From Seohaeicola_A nanhaiensis (lineage in GTDB: Bacteria > Pseudomonadota > Alphaproteobacteria > Rhodobacterales > Rhodobacteraceae), in assembly GCF_042654245.1 (NCBI RefSeq), contig NZ_JBHSGI010000002.1, forward strand, positions 434,001-498,000: a DNA stretch of 64,000 bases. The letters are read 5' to 3'. The translations under genes and the position numbers were made by a program. Below the pieces are notes generated by a model. The model ran no database searches and was not told the DNA's origin. It saw only the letters and a program-made list of their open reading frames with translations. Positions 9,668-18,269 of this stretch are shown in pieces (within the stretch, counting starts at the first letter, position 1; each line of letters starts with the position of its first letter).

Positions 9668-10252
9668 TCAGAATGTGGGTGGGGTGCAGGCGCTGACGAC
9701 GACGCAATCCGTCTCGCCGATGTTGCGGAACCGGTGCGGCAGACGGCTGTCGAAGAGATAGCCGTCGCCGGGATTAAGCACGCGGACCTGATCGCCCACA
9801 GTCACCTCGACAATCCCCGAAACGACGATCCCGGCCTCTTCGCTTTCGTGGCTGAGCATGTCGGGACCGGTGTCCGCCCCCGGCGGATAGGTTTCGTGGA
9901 GCACCATCAGCGAATGGCGCGAGGCGTCGCCGAGCTGACGCAACGAGACACCCTTGGCGCCGTTGCCGAGGCCGATGGACTGTGGCGCGAGTTCGGTGAA
10001 TTCGCCGGCGCTGTAGAAATACTTGGGGACCTCGGCGGTCTCGACCTCGGAGAAGAACTCGGACATCGTCATCGGGATCGCGTCGAGCAGCCGCTTCAGC
10101 GAGGCAACCGATGGGCTGGACTTGTTCTGCTCGATCAGAGAGATTGCCCCGTTGGTCAGCCCCGCCCGTCCGGCGAGATCGCGTTGCGACAGCCCGCGGG
10201 TCTCGCGCACGGCTTTGAGTCGGCCTCCGATGTCCAAGGGCAGTCCTCTCAT
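9668..10252 (-). CDS. XRE-family regulator with C-terminal cupin domain (PuuR-like)
   Basis: This transcription factor has a helix-turn-helix near the start (GGRLKAVRETRGLSQRDLAGRAGLTNGAIS region) and a C-terminal cupin (GADTGPDMLSHESEEAGIVVSGIVEV then NPGDGYLFDSRLPHRFRN), the architecture of PuuR and related regulators of polyamine or amino acid use. The reading frame extends up to 10378, but that longer start would lie inside the -35 box of the divergent gabT promoter, so I prefer the ATG at 10252; an ATG at 10300 is also possible. It sits divergent from a GABA-type transaminase and upstream of the TAXI transporter, and could control either. Its ligand is unknown. Confidence 0.88.
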   Translation of the reverse strand: MRGLPLDIGGRLKAVRETRGLSQRDLAGRAGLTNGAISLIEQNKSSPSVASLKRLLDAIPMTMSEFFSEVETAEVPKYFYSAGEFTELAPQSIGLGNGAKGVSLRQLGDASRHSLMVLHETYPPGADTGPDMLSHESEEAGIVVSGIVEVTVGDQVRVLNPGDGYLFDSRLPHRFRNIGETDCVVVSACTPPTF

Positions 10253-10306
10253 CAGGTGTTTGAAATACTCACCGGCGCCATCCGTACCGTCAAGCCCCAT
10301 TCGCGG

Positions 10307-10323
10307 AACTATCTCAAATAGTT
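10307..10323. promoter_or_regulatory. candidate operator: inverted repeat between XRE/cupin gene and gabT
   Basis: AACTAT-CTCAA-ATAGTT is a perfect 6-bp inverted repeat with a 5-bp spacer. It lies in the divergent intergenic region just upstream of the preferred regulator start, about 50 bp from the gabT -35 box. Position and symmetry suit a site for the adjacent regulator; this is inference only. Confidence 0.4.
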
Positions 10324-10371
10324 CAATTATCCTGCGTGTTTTTCGTGCAGCGGCTCTGAGATGCAAAATCT

Positions 10372-10400
10372 TTGACAAGAAAACTAAGCATCAATATGAT
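10372..10400 (+). promoter_or_regulatory. sigma70-type promoter of gabT-like gene
   Basis: TTGACA at 10372-10377, a 17-bp spacer and TATGAT at 10395-10400. This matches consensus at the -35 box and at five of six -10 positions, unusually strong for a GC-rich alphaproteobacterium. The coding start is 44 bp downstream of the -10 box, with AAAGGA before the ATG. Confidence 0.75.
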
Positions 10401-10443
10401 TATTCTAATCGCTCGCTGAGACTCGTACAGAAAGGATCTCCCG

Positions 10444-11841
10444 ATGCCCGCGAAGGCCAAGACCAGAAAGTCTGCCCCCGCAAAAACCGCCGCCGCAATG
10501 GCCGCAGCCGCCCCGATGGCAGCTGCTGCACCGGGCAGCAATGCAGCCCTGCTCGCGCGCCGCGAGGCCGCCGTGGCCCGTGGCGTGGCCTCGGCCGCGC
10601 CGATCTTTGCCGGTCGGGCCGAGAATGCCGAACTGTGGGATGTCGAAGGAAAACGTTACATCGACTTCGCCGGCGGCATTGCGGTGCTGAACACCGGTCA
10701 CCGCCATCCCGGCGTGATCGCCGCCGCGAAAGCGCAAGAGGATCTTTATACGCATACCTCGTTCCAGGTTGTGCCCTACGAGCCTTATGTCGCCCTGGCT
10801 GAGAAGCTGAACGCGCTGGCGCCCGGCGATTTCGCCAAGAAGTCTCTGCTGGTCACCACCGGCGCCGAAGCGGTGGAAAACGCCGTGAAGATTGCCCGCG
10901 CCTATACCGGTCGGCCCGGCGTGATCGCCTTTAGCGCCGGCTATCATGGCCGCACGCTGCTGACACTGGGACTGACTGGCAAGGTGACGCCCTACAAGAA
11001 GGATGTCGGCCCCTTCCCGTCCGACATCTTCCGCGCCCCCTTCCCGGATGCCCGCAACGGCGTGACGGTGGAAGACGCGCTGAAGGCGCTGGACATGCTG
11101 ATGCTGACGGATGCCGACCCGTCGCGCATCGCCGCGATCATCCTGGAACCGGTGCTGGGCGAAGGCGGCTATCATCCGGTTCCGACCGAGATGTGGCAGG
11201 CGCTGCGGGCGATCTGCGACAAGCATGGCATCCTGCTGATCGCTGACGAGATACAGTCGGGTTTCGCCCGCACCGGCGCCTGGTTCGCAATCCAGCATTC
11301 CGGCGTTGTGCCCGACCTGATCACGGTCGCCAAGTCGATGGCCGGGGGCTATCCGATTGCCGGCGTTATCGGCCGGGCCGAGGTTATGGATGCGCTCGCC
11401 CCCGGCGGGCTGGGTGGAACATATGGCGGCAACCCGGTGGCCTGCGCCGCCGCGCTCGCCGCCATCGAGGCGATCGAGACCGAAGGGCTGCTGGCGCGGT
11501 CGACCGCAATCGGTGACTCGCTGCGGGCACGGTTCTCGGAGATGGGCGCCCGCGTCGCGCCGTTCCGGATGTGGGACATCCGTGGGCTGGGCGCGATGCT
11601 GGCGGTCGAGTTCGTGACCGACTTCGACACCGCGACGCCCGATGCCGCGCTGACCAAGTCCGTGATCGCAAACGCGCTGAAGCGCGGGCTGATCCTGCTG
11701 TCCTGCGGGATGCATGGCAATGCCGTGCGGATCATGGTCCCGATCACCGCGCCGGACGCGATCATCGAGGAAGGCATGGCGATCTTCGAGGCCGCTCTGG
11801 CGGACGCGATTGCCGCCGAGCAGAAATTGGCAGCCGAGTAA
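10444..11841 (+). CDS. gabT: 4-aminobutyrate--2-oxoglutarate transaminase (class III aminotransferase), 465 aa
   Basis: A PLP-dependent class III aminotransferase that most resembles GABA transaminases (GABA to succinic semialdehyde). Landmarks are FAGGIAVLNTGHRHP (75-89), VTTGAEAVENAVKIAR (137-152), EPVLGEGGYHP, the cofactor Asp in ADEIQSGFARTG (D268) and the Schiff-base Lys in AKSMAGGYP (K297). The first 30 residues are an Ala/Lys-rich extension (many A, K, P) absent from typical GabT of about 425 aa. It is backed by a good ribosome site, AAAGGA, but internal ATGs at codons 20 and 25 could also serve. A strong promoter and a clear terminator make this a single-gene unit, divergent from the PuuR-like regulator, which suggests putrescine/GABA catabolism. 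Confidence 0.85.
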   Translation: MPAKAKTRKSAPAKTAAAMAAAAPMAAAAPGSNAALLARREAAVARGVASAAPIFAGRAENAELWDVEGKRYIDFAGGIAVLNTGHRHPGVIAAAKAQEDLYTHTSFQVVPYEPYVALAEKLNALAPGDFAKKSLLVTTGAEAVENAVKIARAYTGRPGVIAFSAGYHGRTLLTLGLTGKVTPYKKDVGPFPSDIFRAPFPDARNGVTVEDALKALDMLMLTDADPSRIAAIILEPVLGEGGYHPVPTEMWQALRAICDKHGILLIADEIQSGFARTGAWFAIQHSGVVPDLITVAKSMAGGYPIAGVIGRAEVMDALAPGGLGGTYGGNPVACAAALAAIEAIETEGLLARSTAIGDSLRARFSEMGARVAPFRMWDIRGLGAMLAVEFVTDFDTATPDAALTKSVIANALKRGLILLSCGMHGNAVRIMVPITAPDAIIEEGMAIFEAALADAIAAEQKLAAE

Positions 11842-11862
11842 GGCTCCAGAGTGACGAACCGG

Positions 11863-11891
11863 AAGGGCGCCCTGTCGGGCGCCCTTTTTTT
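11863..11891 (+). terminator. rho-independent terminator after gabT
   Basis: GGGCGCCC-TGTC-GGGCGCCC is a perfect 8-bp GC stem followed directly by seven T residues. It ends the gabT-like transcript 22 bp after the stop codon. Confidence 0.92.
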
Positions 11892-12084
11892 CGTCGCGCA
11901 GAACCCTGCGGCGGACCGTTAGCACCTCCGGAGCGGGAGACGTTCAGCGCGGGGTTTACCACGGGATTTGTGACGCAAGAGGAAGACCCAGACGCGAGGC
12001 GCCCTGCCCCGCACGTCGGGGCGGAAATGGGGTTAACACCGCCCCGCGCCAGGACTACTGTCGGCCGGAAAAAGGAGACCCGCG

Positions 12085-13404
12085 ATGTCCCATGTCTTTC
12101 CCCGCCATTCCAAGCTGAACCCGCCTGTCGCCGTTGGCGGCGAGGGCTGCTATCTGATCGATTCGACGGGCAAGCGCTATCTTGACGGATCGGGCGGCGC
12201 GGCGGTGTCGTGCCTTGGGCATGGCGACCGCGAAATCGCCGAGGCGATCAAGGCGCAGATCGACAAGCTGGCCTTCGCGCATACCGGTTTCTTCACTTCT
12301 GAACCGGCGGAGGCGCTGGCCGACCTGCTGATCGAACATGCCCCCGAAGGACTGGACCGGGTGTATTTCGTCTCTGGCGGATCAGAAGCGACCGAGGCAG
12401 CGATCAAGCTGGCGCGGCAGTATTTTGTCGAAAAAGGCGCACCGGAGCGCGGCAAGCTGATCGCGCGCAAGCAGAGCTATCACGGCAATACCATCGGCGC
12501 GCTGAGCGCAGGCGGCAACGCCTGGCGGCGGGCGCAGTTCGGGCCATTGCTGCTGGACGTCAGCCACATCGACCCGTGTTACGAATATCGCCTGCGGCGC
12601 GAGGACGAGAGCGCCGAGGCCTATGGTCTGCGCGCAGCGCAGGCGCTGGAGGACGAAATCCTGAGGCTGGGCGCCGAGACGGTGATGGCCTTCATCGCCG
12701 AACCCGTGGTGGGCGCGACGGCAGGGGCGGTGCCGCCGGCGCCGGGCTATTTCAAGCGGATCCGCGAGATCTGCGACAAATACGGGGTGCTGCTGATCCT
12801 GGACGAGGTGATGTGCGGCATGGGACGGACAGGAACTCTTTTCGCCTGCGAGCAGGACGGTGTGGCACCCGATATCCTGTGCATCGCCAAGGGTCTGGGC
12901 GCCGGCTATCAGCCGGTGGGCGCAATGCTCTGTTCGGGCGAGATATACGACACCATCGCCAACGGCACGGGCTTCTTCCAGCACGGGCACACCTATATCG
13001 GCCATCCGGTGGCGACGGCAGCCGGGCTGGCCGTGGTGCGGGCGCTGCTGGATCGCGGGCTGGTAGGCCGGGCGGCGACGCAGGGCGAGAAGCTGATGGC
13101 CAAGCTGACCGAACGGTTCGGGCAGCACCCGCATGTGGGCGACATCCGCGGGCGGGGCATGTTCCGCGGCATCGAACTGGTGTCCGATCGCGACAGCAAG
13201 ACGCCGTTCGATCCGTCAAAAGGCGTGGCCGGCAAGATCAAGAAGGCGGCCTTCGAGGCGGGACTGATCTGCTATCCGATGTCGGGGACGATTGACGGCA
13301 AGTCCGGCGACCACGTCCTGTTAGCGCCCCCCTTCATCATCGAGGATGACCAGCTGGACGAGCTGACGGACAAGCTGGCCCTGGCGATCTCGGCCGCGAT
13401 CTAG
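12085..13404 (+). CDS. class III aminotransferase (omega-aminotransferase type), 439 aa
   Basis: A second PLP-dependent class III aminotransferase, distinct from the upstream one. Visible are YLDGSGGAAVSCLGHG (32-47), FVSGGSEATEAAIKLARQYF (95-114), SYHGNTIGALS, EPVVGATAGAVPP, the cofactor Asp in LILDEVMCGMGRTG (D240) and the Schiff-base Lys in IAKGLGAGYQP (K269). The subfamily covers beta-alanine:pyruvate, taurine, diamine and related aminotransferases, and the amino donor cannot be read from sequence. GGAGA lies before the ATG. It stands alone between the gabT terminator and the tRNA-Gly gene. Confidence 0.87.
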   Translation: MSHVFPRHSKLNPPVAVGGEGCYLIDSTGKRYLDGSGGAAVSCLGHGDREIAEAIKAQIDKLAFAHTGFFTSEPAEALADLLIEHAPEGLDRVYFVSGGSEATEAAIKLARQYFVEKGAPERGKLIARKQSYHGNTIGALSAGGNAWRRAQFGPLLLDVSHIDPCYEYRLRREDESAEAYGLRAAQALEDEILRLGAETVMAFIAEPVVGATAGAVPPAPGYFKRIREICDKYGVLLILDEVMCGMGRTGTLFACEQDGVAPDILCIAKGLGAGYQPVGAMLCSGEIYDTIANGTGFFQHGHTYIGHPVATAAGLAVVRALLDRGLVGRAATQGEKLMAKLTERFGQHPHVGDIRGRGMFRGIELVSDRDSKTPFDPSKGVAGKIKKAAFEAGLICYPMSGTIDGKSGDHVLLAPPFIIEDDQLDELTDKLALAISAAI

Positions 13405-13491
13405 CCGAAGCGGGTGTTCGCCTGGCATCAGGATGTACAGTTTGATTGGATTCGGAGGATTTTCCGACGGCAAATGCCGCGCCATATACCG

Positions 13492-13527
13492 AGGTGATGG
13501 AACCCCCGAGGGTGGGTGCCATCACCT
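13492..13527. repeat. 9-bp perfect inverted repeat downstream of tRNA-Gly
   Basis: AGGTGATGG and CCATCACCT are separated by 18 bp, between the aminotransferase stop and the tRNA 3' end. It could form a hairpin ending tRNA or aminotransferase transcripts, though no long T-run follows on either strand. Confidence 0.4.
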
Positions 13528-13548
13528 ATCTCGACGACCGAATGGATT

Positions 13549-13622
13549 TGGAGCGGGCGGCGGGAATCGAACCCGCGTCTTTAGCTTGGAAGGCTAAGGT
13601 CTTACCATTACACAACGCCCGC
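13549..13622 (-). tRNA. tRNA-Gly (anticodon UCC)
   Basis: The minus-strand sequence folds as a cloverleaf: acceptor GCGGGCG/CGCCCGC, anticodon stem TTAGC/GCTAA with loop CTTCCAA giving anticodon TCC, and T arm GCGGG-TTCGATT-CCCGC. The discriminator base is U and CCA is encoded. Length including CCA is 74 nt. Confidence 0.96.
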
Positions 13623-13634
13623 TCTGTGAGCCAT

Positions 13635-13663
13635 GAAGTATTTCACCTCTCCCAGGACGTCAA
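13635..13663 (-). promoter_or_regulatory. promoter of tRNA-Gly
   Basis: Read on the minus strand: TTGACG (13663-13658), a 17-bp spacer, then TACTTC (13640-13635), about 12 bp before the mature tRNA 5' end. Box spacing and position are right for a stable-RNA promoter. Confidence 0.65.
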
Positions 13664-13828
13664 GTGGCGGGGAAGGCGGGCGGTTGACCGCTTTCAACAA
13701 GTTTATTGTCGCGCCGCGAGCGAGAGAGAAGAACCGTAGCGCCTGCGGATGGAGGCGCTGCAGATTGCGGGGCCATGCGGTTCGGGACGTTTCGTGGCGT
13801 TCGGGCGTCAGCGAAGCGGTCATGGTGA

Positions 13829-13960
13829 CGTCCGATCCGCGGTTCCCCGTTCGCCAGCCGGGCGTGGCAGACGTTTATTCACAAACACGCCCTCGCCCCC
13901 AGCATGAGCCGTCGTGGCAATAGTCACGACAACGCCATTGCCGAAAGCGTCTTCCGGCGC
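13829..13960 (+). mobile_element. decayed IS3-family transposase (OrfB) fragment
   Basis: In the frame that later opens as ugpB, the translation reads RGSPFASRAWQTFIHKH and then PSMSRRGNSHDNAIAES. This is the conserved stretch around the second catalytic Asp and the following conserved block of IS3-type DDE integrases (usually HSDRGSQYAS ... SMSRRGNCHDNAVAES). A TGA precedes it at 13826-13828, the HSD catalytic Asp is replaced (RPIRGS), and similarity ends after VFRRREAENR. No OrfA, terminal repeats or target duplication are recognisable. It is a dead fragment of about 45 codons, lying between the tRNA gene (a common insertion area) and ugpB. Confidence 0.75.
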
Positions 13961-14086
13961 AGGGAGGCGGAGAACAGAGTACTCGCCGACCGATTTTGTC
14001 ACGCGCCTTTCATCTTGCTGTTGCAGTTTGCAAGAATCGCAACCCGCAAGATATCGTCCTATAAGGACTTCAGGGAGGACTACATC

Positions 14087-15394
14087 ATGATCAAGACATT
14101 CGCCGGAGCTGCAGCAGCGGCCATGGCTCTTTCCACAGGCGCCTGGGCGCAGACGGAAATCCAGTTCTGGCACGCCTTCACCGGGCGTCTGGGCGAGTTG
14201 GTCGCAGCGCAGGTCGAAGGCTTCAATGCGTCCCAGAGCGATTACTCTGTCGTGGCGAACTTCAAGGGGAATTACTCAGAGACGCTGAATGCCGGTATCG
14301 CGGCGTTCCGCGCCAAGGAACAGCCGCACATCCTGATGGTCTTCGAGGTTGGCACCGCCACGATGATGGCCGCCAAAGGGGCGATCAAGCCGATCTATGA
14401 AGTGATGGCGGAGTCCGGCGCGGAGTTCGACGCAGATGCCTATATCGGCTCGGTCAAGGGCTATTACACCTCGGCCGACGGGCAGATGCTGTCGCTGCCG
14501 TTCAATTCGTCGACCCCGGTGCTGTGGGTCAACAAGGACGCGCTTTCGGCGGCGGGGATCGATCCGGCGGTCGATTTGTCGACATGGGAGAAGGTTGGCG
14601 AGGTTCTGGACAAGCTGAAGGCCTCGGGCCACGCCTGTCCGCTGACCACCGCCTGGCAGAGCTGGATCCATCTTGAGAACCTGTCGGCCTATCACAACGT
14701 GCCTTTCGCCACAAAGGACAACGGATTCAGCGGGCTGGATGCGGAACTGGCGTTCAATGCGCCGCTTCAGGTCAAGCACATCCAGACGATGGGCGACTGG
14801 GCCAAGGACGGCAAGTTCATCTACAAGGGCCGCCGCAACGAGGGCGGTGCGGACTTCCGCGCCGGCACCTGCGCGCTGTTCACCGAAAGCTCGGCCGGCT
14901 ACGCGGGGATCAAGTCGGAAGCGAAGTTCGCCTTTGACGTGCGGCCCCTGCCCTATTGGGAAGGCACGGAAGGCGCGCCTCAGAACACCATCATCGGCGG
15001 TGCCTCGCTCTGGGTAATGACCGGGCATGAGGCCGAGGATTACAAGGGCGTCGCGGCCTTCCTCAACTATCTCTCCTCGCCCGAGGTGCAGGCCAAGTGG
15101 CACCAGGACACCGGCTATCTGCCGATCACGGTGGCGGCCGGCGAGCTGACCCGCGAACAGGGCTTCTACGAGGCCAATCCCGGCACGGATATCGCCGTGA
15201 AACAGATGACCGCCAAGGAACCGACCGCCAATTCCAAAGGCATCCGGCTGGGCAACTTCGACCAGATCCGCGGCATCATCGACGAGGAACTGGAAGCGGT
15301 CTGGGCCGGCGACAAGGACGCGCAGGCGGCCTTGGACACCGCGGTTCAGCGCGGCAACGAACTGCTGCGCCGGTTCGAGCAAGCCAACCGCTGA
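14087..15394 (+). CDS. ugpB: sn-glycerol-3-phosphate ABC transporter, periplasmic binding protein UgpB, 435 aa
   Basis: An extracellular solute-binding protein of ABC family 1. It has a Sec signal peptide (MIKTFAGAAAAAMALSTGAWA) and then TEIQFWHAFTGRLGELV, typical of UgpB. I set the start at 14087, after AGGGAGGA. The frame runs open upstream to 13904, but those 61 codons are IS3 debris. Expected cargo is glycerol-3-phosphate and glycerophosphodiesters. It heads ugpBAEC; in many bacteria this system is induced by phosphate starvation, but I did not find a convincing Pho box. Confidence 0.92.
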   Translation: MIKTFAGAAAAAMALSTGAWAQTEIQFWHAFTGRLGELVAAQVEGFNASQSDYSVVANFKGNYSETLNAGIAAFRAKEQPHILMVFEVGTATMMAAKGAIKPIYEVMAESGAEFDADAYIGSVKGYYTSADGQMLSLPFNSSTPVLWVNKDALSAAGIDPAVDLSTWEKVGEVLDKLKASGHACPLTTAWQSWIHLENLSAYHNVPFATKDNGFSGLDAELAFNAPLQVKHIQTMGDWAKDGKFIYKGRRNEGGADFRAGTCALFTESSAGYAGIKSEAKFAFDVRPLPYWEGTEGAPQNTIIGGASLWVMTGHEAEDYKGVAAFLNYLSSPEVQAKWHQDTGYLPITVAAGELTREQGFYEANPGTDIAVKQMTAKEPTANSKGIRLGNFDQIRGIIDEELEAVWAGDKDAQAALDTAVQRGNELLRRFEQANR

Positions 15395-15401
15395 GACCGA
15401 T

Positions 15402-15423
15402 GGCGGGGGCGTAGGCCCCCGCC
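15402..15423 (+). other. intercistronic hairpin after ugpB
   Basis: GGCGGGGGC-GTAG-GCCCCCGCC forms a perfect 9-bp GC stem followed by only GTTT. It lies in the 36-bp gap between ugpB and ugpA, so it probably works as an attenuator or 3'-end stabiliser of ugpB mRNA rather than a full terminator. Confidence 0.6.
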
Positions 15424-15430
15424 GTTTCAC

Positions 15431-16312
15431 ATGGAAAAGCGCGTAACCTTCAAGGGCTGGCTGGTGCCCCTGCTGCTCCTGCTGCCGCAGGTGGCGGTTA
15501 CGGCCGTGTTCTTCTTCTACCCGGCCGGACAGGCGGTCTGGCAGTCGCTGTTCATTCCGGACCCTTTCGGGCTGTCGTCGCGTTTTGTCGGGCTCGGCAA
15601 TTTCGAGTATCTGCTGGGCGACCCCTACTATCGAGCCTCCTTTGTCACAACGGCCGTGTTTTCGGGGCTGGTCACAGTCGTTTCGATGGGCGTCGCCTTG
15701 TACCTTGCGGTCCTCGCCGACCGTCTGATCAAGGGATCCGGCACCTACCGAACTCTTCTGATCTGGCCCTATGCGGTAGCCCCGGCGGTCGCGGGCGTAC
15801 TCTGGATGTTCATGTTCAACACGCGCGTCGGCGTGGTGGCCTGGTATCTCGGGCTGCTTGGGTATGACTGGAACCACGTCCTGAACGAGGGCGAAGCGAT
15901 GGGCCTGGTCGTTGTGGCCTCGGCCTGGGGGCGGATCAGCTACAACTTTCTGTTCTTCCTTGCCGGGCTGCAGGCGATTCCGCGGTCGGTGATCGAGGCG
16001 GCGGCGATCGATGGTGCCCGGTTCTGGACCCGCTTCCGCACGATCGTCTGGCCCCTGCTGTCGCCGACGACCTTCTTTCTGCTGGTCGTCAACGTTGTCT
16101 ATGCCTTCTTCGAGACCTTCGGGGTGATCCACACGATCACCAGCGGGGGGCCCCAGCAGGCCACGACCATCCTGGTCTACAAGGTCTTCAAGGACGGCTT
16201 TGTCGGTCAGGATCTAGGCGGATCGGCGGCGCAATCGGTCATCCTGCTGCTGCTGGTCGGCGCGCTGACGGTGATCCAGTTCCGCTTTATCGAGCGAAGG
16301 GTTCATTACTGA
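15431..16312 (+). CDS. ugpA: glycerol-3-phosphate ABC transporter permease UgpA, 293 aa
   Basis: An inner-membrane permease of the binding-protein-dependent type with about six TM segments, the first at roughly 12-32. The cytoplasmic EAA loop appears as EAAAIDGARFWTRFRTIVWPLLSPTTFF. It pairs with UgpE to form the channel. Its stop overlaps the UgpE start by one base (TGATG), indicating translational coupling. Length is standard (about 295 aa). Confidence 0.93.
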   Translation: MEKRVTFKGWLVPLLLLLPQVAVTAVFFFYPAGQAVWQSLFIPDPFGLSSRFVGLGNFEYLLGDPYYRASFVTTAVFSGLVTVVSMGVALYLAVLADRLIKGSGTYRTLLIWPYAVAPAVAGVLWMFMFNTRVGVVAWYLGLLGYDWNHVLNEGEAMGLVVVASAWGRISYNFLFFLAGLQAIPRSVIEAAAIDGARFWTRFRTIVWPLLSPTTFFLLVVNVVYAFFETFGVIHTITSGGPQQATTILVYKVFKDGFVGQDLGGSAAQSVILLLLVGALTVIQFRFIERRVHY

Positions 16313-17160
16313 TGCGTGACGGTATGGTCGAAAAGCGCGGAGCCGGGCTGTGGTTCACCCACTTCGGACTGATCGTCGGCGTGATGGTGATCTTCTTTCC
16401 GATCTGGCTGGCCTTCGTCGCCTCGACCGTCAGCCAGCCCGAGATTGTCAGCCCGCCGATGCCGCTCTGGCCGGGCGACCAGTTCCTGGAAAACTATCGC
16501 AAGGCGCTGGTGTCGGGGATCAACGCGCCGGTGGCGCTGATGCTGCTCAATTCCCTGATCATGGCCGTCGGCATCGCCGTCGGGAAGATCGTGATCTCGC
16601 TGCTGTCGGCCTTTGCCATCGTCTACTTCCGTTTTCCGGGCCGCAAGCTGTTCTTCTGGCTGATCTTCTTGACCCTGATGCTACCGGTCGAGGTGCGGAT
16701 CGTGCCGACCTATGAGGTGGTCGCCGGGTTCGGGATGCTGAACAGCTATTCCGGCCTGATCTTCCCGCTGATCGCCTCGGCGACGGCGACCTTCCTGTTC
16801 CGCCAGTTCTTCATGACGGTGCCTGACGAGCTGGCCGAGGCCGCCCGGGTGGACGGCGCCCGCCCGATGCGGTTCTTCTGGGACATCCTCCTGCCGATGA
16901 GCCGGACCAATATCGCGGCGCTTTTCGTGATCTTGTTCATCTACGGCTGGAACCAGTATCTCTGGCCTCTGCTGATCACCACCGATCCGTCCATGAATAC
17001 GATTGTCATGGGCATCAAGCAGATGTTCCCTGCGGGCGACGATGTGGCCGAGTGGCCGGTAATCATGGCGACCTCGATCCTGGCGATGCTGCCCCCCGTG
17101 GTTGTCGTCGTGTCGATGCAGAAGCTTTTCATCCGCGGCCTTGTCGACAGCGAGAAATAA
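16312..17160 (+). CDS. ugpE: glycerol-3-phosphate ABC transporter permease UgpE, 282 aa
   Basis: The second inner-membrane permease of the Ugp system, with about six TM helices and the EAA loop EAARVDGARPMRFFWDILLPMSRTN. A start four codons further in (MVEKRGAG, 16324) is also possible. The overlap with ugpA and the 3-bp gap to ugpC show one operon. Residues such as NQYLWPLLITTD near the C-terminal half are typical of UgpE/MalG-type permeases. Confidence 0.93.
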   Translation: MRDGMVEKRGAGLWFTHFGLIVGVMVIFFPIWLAFVASTVSQPEIVSPPMPLWPGDQFLENYRKALVSGINAPVALMLLNSLIMAVGIAVGKIVISLLSAFAIVYFRFPGRKLFFWLIFLTLMLPVEVRIVPTYEVVAGFGMLNSYSGLIFPLIASATATFLFRQFFMTVPDELAEAARVDGARPMRFFWDILLPMSRTNIAALFVILFIYGWNQYLWPLLITTDPSMNTIVMGIKQMFPAGDDVAEWPVIMATSILAMLPPVVVVVSMQKLFIRGLVDSEK

Positions 17161-17163
17161 TCG

Positions 17164-18180
17164 ATGGCAACCCTGACGATTTCCAACGTGACGAAAACCT
17201 TTGGCAAGACCGAGGTGATCCACGGCGTGTCGATCGACGTGGCCGACGGGGAGTTCATCGTGATCGTCGGGCCTTCGGGCTGTGGCAAGTCCACCCTGCT
17301 GCGCATGGTGGCGGGGCTGGAGACGGTCACATCGGGCGAGATTTCCATTGCCGGACGGCGCGTGAACGATGTCGAGCCCATGGACCGTGACATTGCGATG
17401 GTGTTCCAGAATTACGCGCTCTACCCGCATATGAGCGTCTTCGACAACATGGCCTATGGGCTGAAGATCGCCGGGACCGCGAAACCCGAGATCGAGGAGC
17501 GCGTGGCGCAGGCCGCGCAGATGCTGCAGCTTGAGCCTTACATGGCGCGCAAGCCGCGCGAGTTGTCCGGCGGGCAGCGGCAGCGCGTCGCCATGGGGCG
17601 GGCCATCGTGCGCAAGCCGGCGGTTTTTCTGTTCGACGAGCCGCTGTCGAACCTGGACGCCAAACTGCGGGTTCAGATGCGACTGGAGATCAAGGAGCTG
17701 CAGAAACGGCTTGGGATCACCTCGCTGTATGTCACCCACGATCAGGTCGAGGCGATGACCCTGGCCGACCGGATGATCGTGATGAATGCCGGGCGCGCCG
17801 ACCAGATCGGTGCGCCGCTCGAAGTTTATGCCGACCCCGCCACGGAATTCGTCGCGGGGTTCATCGGCTCGCCCGCGACGAATTTCCTGCTCGGAGCGGC
17901 GCTGGGTCGCTCAGGCGTGGCGCGGATCGGCGTGCGGCCCGAACATGCCAGCGTGACCGGGGCAGGACAGGGCCGGATCGACGGCACCCTGATCTTTGCC
18001 GAGGCCCTTGGAGCCGAGACCCTGCTGCACCTCAGGCTTGCCGGAGGAGAGATGTTTACCGTGCGGCAGGACGGCACCGCGCCGCTGCCTGAGGAAGGCG
18101 GGGCCTGTGCCGTGACCTGGGACGAAACGCGCGAATTCGACTTTGCAGAAGACGGAAGGCGCCTGCGCCCCGGACGCTGA
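17164..18180 (+). CDS. ugpC: glycerol-3-phosphate ABC transporter ATPase UgpC, 338 aa
   Basis: The energising ATPase. It has Walker A GPSGCGKST (about 37-45), the signature LSGGQRQRVAMGRAIVR, Walker B VFLFDEPLSNLDAK and switch His in VTHDQ, followed by a C-terminal TOBE-type regulatory region (from about 245). It is shorter at the C-terminus than E. coli UgpC (356 aa) but complete in all motifs. It is the last gene of ugpBAEC. No ugpQ phosphodiesterase gene follows; htpX is next, after 89 bp. Confidence 0.92.
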   Translation: MATLTISNVTKTFGKTEVIHGVSIDVADGEFIVIVGPSGCGKSTLLRMVAGLETVTSGEISIAGRRVNDVEPMDRDIAMVFQNYALYPHMSVFDNMAYGLKIAGTAKPEIEERVAQAAQMLQLEPYMARKPRELSGGQRQRVAMGRAIVRKPAVFLFDEPLSNLDAKLRVQMRLEIKELQKRLGITSLYVTHDQVEAMTLADRMIVMNAGRADQIGAPLEVYADPATEFVAGFIGSPATNFLLGAALGRSGVARIGVRPEHASVTGAGQGRIDGTLIFAEALGAETLLHLRLAGGEMFTVRQDGTAPLPEEGGACAVTWDETREFDFAEDGRRLRPGR

Positions 18181-18269
18181 AGCACCAGAGCACGGCGCAC
18201 GCCCTTGCAGATATCCTTGACAGATCCATATCTCATCGGTGACCGCCAATAGGGGTTTCGGAGACAAGC

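Noticed and set aside
10253..10378. Longer N-terminus for the XRE/cupin regulator
   Set aside because: It would begin right beside the -35 box of the gabT promoter and extends beyond the usual HTH start of the family.
13904..14086. N-terminal extension of UgpB
   Set aside because: The added 61 residues include IS3 transposase sequence and precede a perfect signal peptide with its own AGGGAGGA; true start is 14087.
14276..16132. Long minus-strand open frame (618 codons)
   Set aside because: It lies antisense to ugpB/ugpA, has Arg/Gly/His-rich low-complexity translation and no family motif; an artefact of high GC at third positions.
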